Of a DNA stretch of 64,000 bases, positions 14,662 to 21,734 are shown in pieces. How positions within the stretch are numbered: position 1 is the stretch's first letter; every line of letters starts with the position of its first letter. The stretch is from the NCBI GenBank assembly GCA_965227935.1, contig CBDDGS010000019.1, forward strand, positions 1,116,001 through 1,180,000. The letters are read 5' to 3'. The stretch is from JAWPMT01 sp965227935. GTDB lineage: Bacteria > Bacteroidota > Bacteroidia > Cytophagales > Cyclobacteriaceae. The notes beneath the pieces were generated by a model that ran no database searches, had not been told where the DNA came from, and saw only the letters and a program-made list of their open reading frames with translations. A program made the translations under genes and the position numbers.

Positions 14662-16968
14662 ATGGCCAAGTCGAAAAAAGTCCATGTCGAAATAGGCAAG
14701 CGAAAGCTTGACCTTTCCAATTTGGACAAAGTCCTGTACCCGGAGGACCATGTCATCAAGGCAGAGATCATTCAGTACTACCTTGGACTGGCGCCCACTA
14801 TTCTTACCCACCTTAAAGGGCGGCCGCTCTCGTTGGTCAGATTCCCCGACGGCATTTACGGTGAACAATTCTTTCAAAAAAACCGACCGGACTGGACGCC
14901 GGACTGGATTGACTATGTCCGTCTGGGTAGTGATCGAAAGAAGGAATATGTGGTGGCCACGGAGGAGGCGGCCTTGGTGTGGTTGGCGAACCTGGCTTGC
15001 CTCGAACTACACCAGATGCACTGCCTCAGCAACAATACAGCCTCACCTGACTACATCGTGTACGACTTGGACCCTCCTGAAGACTATGATTTCGCCAATC
15101 TGAAAGACATCGCCTTCCATCTCAAGGAACACCTCGAGCGGTACGGCTACAGGGTTTTCGTCAAAACCACTGGAGGCAAGGGTTTGCACCTGATGACCCC
15201 AATTGTTGCCAAGTACACATTTGAGGAGAGCTTCCAGTGCGCCAAAGAGCTGGCAAAGACGTTCCTTGAGCGCAATTCCCAGGCGACACTGCACATCAAG
15301 AAGGAATCGCGTCAGGGTAGAGTATTGGTGGATATCTACCGAAACCGCCCGTCGCAGACGATCATCGGTGCCTACAGTCTGAGAGGTAGGATCGGGGCCA
15401 CAGCGGCCGCGCCGTTATCATGGGAACGTCTGGCGGAGCTGAATGCGACCTCTGAGATGAATATCCGGACGGTGCCGGCCATGGTAGAGGCAGAGGGAGA
15501 TCCATGGGAGTCCCTCCGTGCCTGGGCCATTCCTTTGCATACCGACAAACGGGCGAGCGTTGAAAAGGAGCACCCTCCCCATGATCGTCGAAAGACTACC
15601 GAGCAACTGGCAGAGTATGAAAAGAAGAGAGACTTCAGAAAGACTCCCGAACCGGATCTTGTGGGCGATGAGGGGACCGGTAACCGATTTGTCATCCAGC
15701 GACATCATGCCTCGCATCTGCACTACGATCTTCGCCTGGAGCAGGAGGGAACCCTCAAGTCCTGGGCTGTCCCTCGTGGGATGCCACCCATGCCGGGAGT
15801 GAAGCGCCTGGCGGTGCAGACTGAAGATCATCCGCTGAAGTATTTGACTTTTGAAGGAGAGATACCCAAAGGTGAATACGGCGGTGGGATGATGTGGGTA
15901 TTCGCCTCCGGCCGCTATGAGATCACGAAGGAGAAGAAGAATGGTTTCTATTTTCGACTCAGCAGTAAGACGTTTAATGGCGAGTTTCGGATGCACCTGA
16001 TGAAGGACAAGGAATGGCTCCTTGAGCGGGTGGATAAGCCGCAGGTCAACTATCTCGAGAGAGAAGTGCAGCCGATGCTGGCGGAAGCAGCAAAGAAGCC
16101 ACCACTGGGGGATTACATCTACGAAGTAAAATGGGACGGAATTCGGGTGATCATCACACTGAATGAAGGCGAACTTGTCATTCGCAGTCGCAACATGAAT
16201 GACATTACTGAACAGTTTCCAGACTTGAATGTCGCCGAGGAGGCCTTCCGTGTCAACAACGCCATTTTTGATGGCGAGATTGTCTGTCTCGATTCGGATG
16301 GAAAGCCTGACTTCAAGAAAGTGATAAAGCGCCTTATGACTAAGAATGCGAGGGACTTCCAAAGCATCAGCAAGCGCAATCCTGCCTACTGCTACCTGTT
16401 CGATTGCCTTTATGTAGACGGCAAGTCGCTGCTCAACGAGCCCTTACTTAGAAGGCGTGAGTGGATGAATGATTCGGTCAGAAAGGAAACGAACTATCGG
16501 ATCTCGGAGATCGTCGAAGATGGACCCGCTTTGTTTGAGGCCGCCAAACAGCTCGGCGTCGAAGGCATCATGGCCAAGGACCCATTGGGCAAGTACTTTC
16601 CCGGCAAGCGCTCATCGGTATGGACAAAAGTGAAGGTCAAGTCTACACAAGACTTCATCATCATTGGCTATACTGCGGGTGAGGGGGATCGTCATCCGTA
16701 CTTTGGTTCGCTGCAGATAGCTGAGAAGGGCGAGGATGGTCTGACCTACCGGGGCAGGGTGGGGTCCGGGTTCGACACGACCCTGTTGAAATTGGTGCGA
16801 GAAGGACTTGATGGATTACAGAAGGTGGAAAAGCCTGTCGCCACCGCTGCGCACGAGGAGAGCAAGACCATTTGGGTGGAGCCATTGTTGGGCTGCGAAG
16901 TGGAGTACTCGATGATCACAGACAATGGCACTTTGCGCGATCCTGTCTTCAAAAAGTTGGTTGATTAA
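14662..16968 (+). CDS. ligD: Multifunctional ATP-dependent DNA ligase D (Pol-PE-Lig)
   Basis: A non-homologous end-joining repair enzyme of 768 residues with domain order primase-polymerase, phosphoesterase, ligase. The polymerase domain (about 1-290) has the metal-binding DLD at Asp135/Asp137 and TTGGKGLHL. The phosphoesterase domain (about 335-470) has His348, His354, Asp356 and His390, matching the known active-site spacing. The ligase domain (about 480-768) has the adenylated Lys490 in YEVKWDGIRVI, RSRNMNDIT, FDGEIVCLD, GVEGIMAKD and WTKVKVKS. No Ku gene, the usual partner, is in the window. The eight-copy repeat array begins about 120 bp after its stop. Confidence 0.95.
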   Translation: MAKSKKVHVEIGKRKLDLSNLDKVLYPEDHVIKAEIIQYYLGLAPTILTHLKGRPLSLVRFPDGIYGEQFFQKNRPDWTPDWIDYVRLGSDRKKEYVVATEEAALVWLANLACLELHQMHCLSNNTASPDYIVYDLDPPEDYDFANLKDIAFHLKEHLERYGYRVFVKTTGGKGLHLMTPIVAKYTFEESFQCAKELAKTFLERNSQATLHIKKESRQGRVLVDIYRNRPSQTIIGAYSLRGRIGATAAAPLSWERLAELNATSEMNIRTVPAMVEAEGDPWESLRAWAIPLHTDKRASVEKEHPPHDRRKTTEQLAEYEKKRDFRKTPEPDLVGDEGTGNRFVIQRHHASHLHYDLRLEQEGTLKSWAVPRGMPPMPGVKRLAVQTEDHPLKYLTFEGEIPKGEYGGGMMWVFASGRYEITKEKKNGFYFRLSSKTFNGEFRMHLMKDKEWLLERVDKPQVNYLEREVQPMLAEAAKKPPLGDYIYEVKWDGIRVIITLNEGELVIRSRNMNDITEQFPDLNVAEEAFRVNNAIFDGEIVCLDSDGKPDFKKVIKRLMTKNARDFQSISKRNPAYCYLFDCLYVDGKSLLNEPLLRRREWMNDSVRKETNYRISEIVEDGPALFEAAKQLGVEGIMAKDPLGKYFPGKRSSVWTKVKVKSTQDFIIIGYTAGEGDRHPYFGSLQIAEKGEDGLTYRGRVGSGFDTTLLKLVREGLDGLQKVEKPVATAAHEESKTIWVEPLLGCEVEYSMITDNGTLRDPVFKKLVD

Positions 16969-17088
16969 GCTAAAAGGCTGAAATACCTCATTCTGGTTCA
17001 TCCCAAAATTCCCAAGTTAAGCCTGAAAAATTCCAGTTCACAGCGCGTCACTGGCGTTGCCTCATCCGCAACTCTATATTTGAATCAT

Positions 17089-17159
17089 AGTAGTTTTTTC
17101 ATTGGTTTGGGTTTTAGTAAAAGCACCTGGGATCTCATTTGGGTGCTTTTTCTTTTTTT
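17089..17159 (+). ncRNA. Array small RNA copy 1
   Basis: Starts 6 nt after a perfect -7 box TATATTTG (17075-17082). T6 variant of the head, with a TAG insertion before the stem, then AAAAGCACC / GGTGCTTTT and a long T tract. No coding potential. Confidence 0.7.
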
Positions 17160-17291
17160 AGGCCCCTCTGGCAGCCCTTCCGAAAATCCCTCTTCAATCA
17201 CCGAACATTTCCTGCCACTCGTCGGCAAAAACCTTCCTAACGACGTAATTAGGCCACAATACCTCAATTGAGGTCGTACTTTAGTATTGTA

Positions 17292-17348
17292 AGTAGTTTT
17301 TCATTGGTTTGGGTTAAAAAGCACCTGGGATTTCTCGGTGCTTTTTTT
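17292..17348 (+). ncRNA. Array small RNA copy 2
   Basis: Shortest copy. -7 box TACTTTAG (17277-17284, one mismatch). The head has T5 and joins the stem directly; the loop is shortened (TGGGATTTCTC). Confidence 0.65.
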
Positions 17349-17519
17349 ATGCCTTGTAGTTGAATGACTCCTCGCATGTCCGCTCCTCAAGATATCTCCC
17401 ATACAACGCTTTTTATTCACCGAAGATTCGGTGCCATTCATCGTCAAAATGCGTCTCTACGACGTAGATCGAAATCAATACCTCAAGTTGGGGCGTTAGT
17501 TATAGTATAAGTTACTATA

Positions 17520-17587
17520 AGTAGTTTTCTTCATTGGTTTAGGTTTTCAAAAGGCACACACGTCAGATTGGGTGCCTTTTCTTATTT
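17520..17587 (+). ncRNA. Array small RNA copy 3 (covarying stem)
   Basis: The most diverged copy: the head has TTTTCTT and one G-to-A change (TTTAGG), and the -7 region is poor. The stem is AAAAGGCAC / GTGCCTTTT instead of AAAAGCACC / GGTGCTTTT, so both arms changed together and pairing is kept. This is direct evidence for selection on the hairpin. Confidence 0.6.
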
Positions 17588-17693
17588 AGCCCAATTCCCA
17601 TTCAATCAGGAATATGCCGGTTCAGTCAGTGATTTCCAGCGAATAACCCTTTTGTTTAGTGCAGGCCCCATAAATAGGTACTTTTACCTCGTA

Positions 17694-17760
17694 AGTAGTT
17701 TTTTCATTGGTTTGGGTTTCAAAAAGCACCTGGGATTATTTTGGGTGCTTTTTTCTTTTT
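17694..17760 (+). ncRNA. Array small RNA copy 4
   Basis: -7 box TACTTTTA at 17679-17686, 7 nt before AGTAG. Consensus head; loop TGGGATTATTTTG; T tract broken by a single C, as in most copies. Confidence 0.65.
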
Positions 17761-17936
17761 ACAAGGGATCTGATCACCTTCCTTCTTACCGGTGATCCGA
17801 CCATTTCTTCGCTCATTGCACTCTCCAATACTCTCCCTTCAACTCATCAACTCATTTTTCCGATTCACCCCGATTAATTCCGACTCAGGCGTGATGATTG
17901 TGGTGAATTCGGCCGGGACATTACCTTCGAAGCATA

Positions 17937-18004
17937 AGTAGTTTTTTCATTGGTTTGGGTTTTAAAAAGCACCTGGGATCTCATTTGGGTGCTTTTTCTT
18001 TTTT
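17937..18004 (+). ncRNA. Array small RNA copy 5
   Basis: -7 box TACCTTCG at 17922-17929, with TTG at 17898-17900 (21 nt spacer). Consensus head and stem. Its terminator doubles as the 3' end of the convergent gene at 17981-18415. Nearly identical to copy 7. Confidence 0.7.
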
Positions 18005-18415
18005 ATACGAATCCTGCCGTTTGATCCTCCTCCTCACCACCCACAAGTTGACCAGATAAACGATGGCCGCGCCGACGGACACAAGGAAGCCGTAGCTCTC
18101 GAAAGAACTGTTGCCTTTGCCGGTAAGATATTCGTAGACATAGAAACTCTGATCAGCATCTTCGAAATCATATTGGAATAAAAAGATCACAGGGAAGCTT
18201 AGGATCCCCAGCCATAGCAAACCTTTGACCAGATGATCAGAACGATAGTAGTGACGAGAGACCTGATGAAGGAAGAGGGTATGTGCTGCTCCGAACAGTA
18301 ACACAGAGAGTAGACCATAAAGGAACAGCCAGCCGGGAATGCTCAGACGAGCGAGCGTGCTAGCTATCGCAAGTCCAATGCCCAGGGCCAGTATCAGTAT
18401 TTCTCCTCTTCTCAT
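17981..18415 (-). CDS. Small four-helix membrane protein embedded in the RNA array
   Basis: A 144-residue protein of unknown family with four hydrophobic segments (about residues 5-24, 26-48, 63-82 and 108-126) and a basic C-terminal tail (RRRIKRQDSYKKEKAPK). The last nine codons and the TGA are read from the complement of array copy 5: KKEKAPK is encoded by its terminator hairpin and T tract. The gene may therefore have been joined to the repeat by recombination. It is the only plausible protein gene inside the array, and it is antisense to the 3' half of copy 5. Confidence 0.6.
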   Translation of the reverse strand: MRRGEILILALGIGLAIASTLARLSIPGWLFLYGLLSVLLFGAAHTLFLHQVSRHYYRSDHLVKGLLWLGILSFPVIFLFQYDFEDADQSFYVYEYLTGKGNSSFESYGFLVSVGAAIVYLVNLWVVRRRIKRQDSYKKEKAPK

Positions 18416-18661
18416 GAGCCACGCAACTTACTCTGTGCATGGTAAAGGTAGGCCTCCAAAACGATTCTCTGCTGAAGGCTTTCCAGGCGAAGTCGATTCA
18501 TTATCTGATTACCCCGGTTAGGGTAGAAGGCAGAAATAGATCAGTTAGGAGTTATTTTTACCCGTATTTACTCCATGTTTTTTCCCATTCAGGAATTCAA
18601 TTGCCATGTTCAACGATACGATTTCGCAACTTTTCTGCGGCCTGGTACCTTTGATATCGTA

Positions 18662-18721
18662 AGTAGTTTTTCATTGGTTTGGGTTTCAAAAAAGCACCTG
18701 GTCTATGGGTGCTTTTTTTTT
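18662..18721 (+). ncRNA. Array small RNA copy 6
   Basis: Best promoter of the set: TTTC (18622-18625), 20 nt, perfect TACCTTTG (18646-18653), then 8 nt to AGTAG. T5 head, short loop (TGGTCTAT), eight-T tail plus one. Confidence 0.7.
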
Positions 18722-18888
18722 ATGCCTCAATTTTTAAGAACCCGTGCCAAGTGCGGCAACAGCCCCGCAGATGCCTCCAACTTCCCCAATCTCACTCATC
18801 GTCCATTTATTCCGGTTTATCGGTAAAAATTGCACTTCAAACGTTTTGATTATGCGATCATGGCCTGCACCATTACCTTCGAAGCATA

Positions 18889-18956
18889 AGTAGTTTTTTC
18901 ATTGGTTTGGGTTTTAAAAAGCACCTGGGATCTCATTTAGGTGCTTTTTCTTTTTT
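18889..18956 (+). ncRNA. Array small RNA copy 7
   Basis: -7 box TACCTTCG (18874-18881), 7 nt before AGTAG. Identical to copy 5 except a single G-to-A change in the loop next to the 3' arm. Confidence 0.7.
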
Positions 18957-19101
18957 ATAGCCCCTCAAGCTCGCCTTCGGAAAAAACGCCCCTCCGTCTC
19001 CCGATCACTTCTCTCGTCACAATCCGCCTGTTCAACGACACTTAACACCCAAAGATCGAAGCTTGATGAACGCGTCCTACACAGCTGCGTTATTCAATAC
19101 A

Positions 19102-19166
19102 AGTAGTTTTTCATTGGTTTGGGTTAAGAAAAAAGCACCTTGGTCAGCAGGGTGCTTTTTCTTTTT
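19102..19166 (+). ncRNA. Array small RNA copy 8
   Basis: Consensus T5 head with AAGA before the stem, changed loop (TTGGTCAGCAG) and intact stem and T tract. No good -7 box is seen at the expected place, so it may be silent or fed by read-through. Confidence 0.55.
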
Positions 19167-19507
19167 CTGGGTGTTCCGAAGAGTCTCCCATGGCACCGGT
19201 TTTCCAGGGGCTGGCCAGACTCGCCTGGGTTTACCTTAAGTCCGGCAATAGCCCGAGGGGTAACCTCATTACCGTGACCTTATTCTCATCAGAAGCGCTT
19301 CCTATATCCCTCTGTGTGACAGGAGTCGGTCGGCCTTTTCAGTTGAGCTTAATGCAGAACTTTTGAAGGAAGAGTGGGTAGGAAGGCAGCAATGCCGCAG
19401 AGAAGCCTCAAAAGAAGCCCTTGGCACGCTTTTCAATGCGATCAATAGGGTAGGAGCCGTTGGGAGAAAACCGGTGGATTTGGTCAATCGTGCGAGGGCA
19501 ATTTGAT
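19167..19507. other. Non-coding stretch after the array
   Basis: About 340 bp with no ORF that looks real, no further copy of the repeat and no clear promoter or terminator. The only open frame here (19302-19487, minus) has Ser/Leu-rich, low-information composition. Confidence 0.5.
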
Positions 19508-20626
19508 CTAGTTCTTCACCCGCACTTTGATCTTGGGCTTTTCCTCTTGTTCCGGTGGTGGAGGGAGGTTCATCTGTTGCTGGACGATGGCCTCATTTTC
19601 AATTCGGCGATTGAGCATATTCACATAACTGCGGCCGTCTCTGTTGCCATACTCTGTGTAGGATCGTTGTGCCCATCGGATGGCCTCGTCCATATTGCCC
19701 ATCATTTCATGTGCGACGGCGATATTGTAAGCAAAGTATCCTGCGTCCTTCTCTCGTGCACTGATGAGGCCGGTGCGCCATATTTCGGCTGCTTGCTTCC
19801 AGTTGCCAACATCGGCATATCTGGTGCCTCGCTCCAGGGCAGGAGATTTTTTGGACTTGCCGCGAAAAGCCCGGGTCAAACGCACGGACATAGGCGAGAT
19901 GCGATAGGCATAGTTGCTGCCGAGGGCGGCACTCAGGTTTCTGGTGGCATCTGCCTTGGTGATGAGCTGCGCAATCGCATCAGCCTTCGAGGAGGCTGCC
20001 GCCTCCCAGGAGCCTGTCCTTTTGAACAGTTGTTCGTCCAGGATCGTCCGGTCGCCAGGGTTGTAGAAACGAAGACCTATCTTGATGTTGTCCACACCAT
20101 TGGCGTAAAACTCGTCCACTTCAATTTCTACCTTTTCACCGTCGCGCTCGACGATTTCTTTCTTCTTGCGTTTGCCGTCGGTGATGATGAAGTCTGTGTC
20201 AAAGATCTCGATGGCCAAAACCGCATCTGCACTGTACTGTCCGCAGAGTTGGTGGATCCGGTTCCAACTGAGTTGGTCGGGAAAGGCGCTGGTCAGGCTG
20301 TTCCCATCTAGCCGAGTACTGGCAATTTTGACGGAGAACCGGTTCGCCGTCCGCAGTTGGTTCTGGAAAGCACTGATCCAGGCCTGAGTGGCAGCTTTGT
20401 CCTCGTCAGGCATCTCGCCGGTCAGGACGCCTTCAACGATGTTGAGTCCTTTCTTGTTGAATTTGGTTCTGTCCACAATCAGCAACGTCTGGACATCTCC
20501 TGGGACATTGATATCAGCAGGCCTCGCAGAGTCAAAAGAAACTGTTCTGCGTCCACTCGAGCAACCTACCATCAGGAAGGTAGCTATCAGTACGATCGCA
20601 ACTTGGAAAGATCTGGTGCTGTTCAT
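19508..20626 (-). CDS. Lipoprotein of the DUF6340 type with C-terminal TPR-like region
   Basis: A 372-residue lipoprotein with lipobox MVGC (Cys22). The N-terminal half (residues 30-200) includes VQTLLIVDRTKF and CGQYSADAVLAIEIFDTDF, blocks of a Bacteroidota lipoprotein family (DUF6340). The C-terminal third has helical repeat signatures (GNWKQAAEIWRTGLISAREKD, AYNIAVAHEMMGNMDEAIRW as two halves) and a Pro/Glu/Lys-rich end. It probably faces the periplasm; the function is unknown. The minus-strand partner upstream (20770-21408) is 143 bp away. Confidence 0.65.
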   Translation of the reverse strand: MNSTRSFQVAIVLIATFLMVGCSSGRRTVSFDSARPADINVPGDVQTLLIVDRTKFNKKGLNIVEGVLTGEMPDEDKAATQAWISAFQNQLRTANRFSVKIASTRLDGNSLTSAFPDQLSWNRIHQLCGQYSADAVLAIEIFDTDFIITDGKRKKKEIVERDGEKVEIEVDEFYANGVDNIKIGLRFYNPGDRTILDEQLFKRTGSWEAAASSKADAIAQLITKADATRNLSAALGSNYAYRISPMSVRLTRAFRGKSKKSPALERGTRYADVGNWKQAAEIWRTGLISAREKDAGYFAYNIAVAHEMMGNMDEAIRWAQRSYTEYGNRDGRSYVNMLNRRIENEAIVQQQMNLPPPPEQEEKPKIKVRVKN

Positions 20627-20769
20627 ACGCGATGCATTTCACTCCGGATGTGGAGTATTGTTAGTCATGAATTTAGAAATATTCTGGTATTTCTTCGCTG
20701 TGGTATTCTCACATGGGAATTTTCAGCGAATGGATCGGTGCCATACGGGTGTAGGCTTCGATGGCCTTC

Positions 20770-21408
20770 TCAGACTTTACTGCCAGCTGGCATCCAGAGC
20801 GTTTTCGTGAGGATCCAAAAGATGGCGCCTAAGCCCATGAATACCAATGCGTAAAAGGAAAGTCCCCGCAAACCAAGAGACCTACTTTCTGCAGTTTCCA
20901 CCAGGTCCCCGTTGGTGAAGGCCACACGGACACGGAAATCATTATCGCTCGAAAGCGAAAATCGCTTGAGTGGTGTCTCGAGGCGATTGATGGCCAGGAC
21001 GTTTTTCTGTCCCTCATATTCTGAAAACATCGTGATGCGCGCTTCTACGAGGCGAGGACGTCTTGGCATCTCGGGTATCGAAAAATTAGCCGTCGCAGTA
21101 CTCTCATTCGACTGCAGTCCCAATTGCTCGATGGGTGTCAAGCGACCATCTACAATCAGTCGACAGTGGGTTTTCACGTATTCAAGTATTTCTCTTTTGT
21201 ATTCGTCATTGCTCAGCTCCCTGCGCAGACCCTCATCCAGGTAGGCTGCCATGGTGGCTTCGATAACCTCTGAAGGGAGGTCCATATTGAGTAACCATAC
21301 GCTGTCCTTCTCAATGAGCCGAACAGTGGTCGGTACATCATTGCCTGTTGCCGGGACTGACAATGTAGTCCATATCGCGAGGAAGAATAGAGCAATCATC
21401 CTTGACAT
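20770..21408 (-). CDS. Exported protein with C-terminal membrane anchor, unknown function
   Basis: A 212-residue protein with an N-terminal signal peptide (residues 1-22, ending SVPATGN) and one transmembrane segment near the C-terminus (about 184-203, FYALVFMGLGAIFWILT). The region between resembles small extracellular Bacteroidota proteins of the DUF6702 sort (CRLIVDGRLTPIEQLGL, ARITMFSEYEGQKNVLAINR), but the match is loose and I would not assign it firmly. Confidence 0.55.
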   Translation of the reverse strand: MSRMIALFFLAIWTTLSVPATGNDVPTTVRLIEKDSVWLLNMDLPSEVIEATMAAYLDEGLRRELSNDEYKREILEYVKTHCRLIVDGRLTPIEQLGLQSNESTATANFSIPEMPRRPRLVEARITMFSEYEGQKNVLAINRLETPLKRFSLSSDNDFRVRVAFTNGDLVETAESRSLGLRGLSFYALVFMGLGAIFWILTKTLWMPAGSKV

Positions 21409-21734
21409 AAACGGGGTGGTCTTTGATTATTGTCTAGCTGCCATTATTGACTGCCACCGAAATTCTCTAAGGTCTGATGTTGGACAAACAACGCAGGTCA
21501 CAAAAAATTACCCTTGCTTCCGTGTTGTTACAATTTAGGCGGGGGTGTCTTCATAGCAGTTGGTATATCAAATATAACTGTATTGCAAATTCGGAGCTAC
21601 TATTCCTGTCGAAATGTCAATGTTTGTCGCTGAGGGTGGGATCTTCTGTTGTTAGCGAGGCTAGGCCATTACCAGAATATGGAGTTTTTTCTTCACTTGC
21701 TTTTCGCTAGGTTGCGATTCTGTCACACGCCACC
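21409..21734. other. Intergenic region before the FBPase gene
   Basis: About 325 bp separating divergent genes. No RNA gene, repeat or convincing promoter pair was found. It presumably holds both promoters. Confidence 0.4.

Larger units (their letters stand above)
17089..19166 (+). repeat. Array of eight dispersed-tandem small-RNA-like repeat units
   Basis: Eight copies of a 57-71 bp unit, all on the plus strand, starting at 17089, 17292, 17520, 17694, 17937, 18662, 18889 and 19102. Starts are 174-243 bp apart except for one 725-bp interval holding a small membrane-protein gene. Each unit is an AGTAG-T(5-6)-CATTGGTTTGGGTT head followed by a hairpin based on AAAGCACC/GGTGCTTT and a T tract. 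Six copies have a recognisable TAnnTTTG-like box 6-8 nt before AGTAG. Loops and inter-copy DNA diverge, while head and stem are kept. Copies 5 and 7 are identical over 89 bp (17919-18007 and 18871-18959) except one base. DNA before copies 2 and 3 is also related (17199-17273 and 17418-17494), so the array grew by tandem duplication of promoter plus unit. Confidence 0.85.

Noticed and set aside
15418..16362. Minus-strand frame of 314 codons inside ligD
   Set aside because: It lies wholly opposite the LigD active-site regions, which are clearly coding on the plus strand; no family features.
17089..19166. CRISPR array or integron cassette array
   Set aside because: Copies are not separated by uniform short spacers, the unit ends in a T-tract terminator, spacers are 100-180 bp and partly homologous to each other, and no cas or integrase gene is near. 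attC-type inverted core sites are not seen.
19302..19487. Small minus-strand frame after the array
   Set aside because: Sixty-one codons, Ser/Leu-rich, with no start signal or family; not supported as a gene.
19460..20311. Long plus-strand frame (283 codons) opposite the lipoprotein gene
   Set aside because: Antisense shadow of the gene at 19508-20626, which has a lipobox and family blocks; the shadow shows no motif and has a composition typical of a reversed coding strand.
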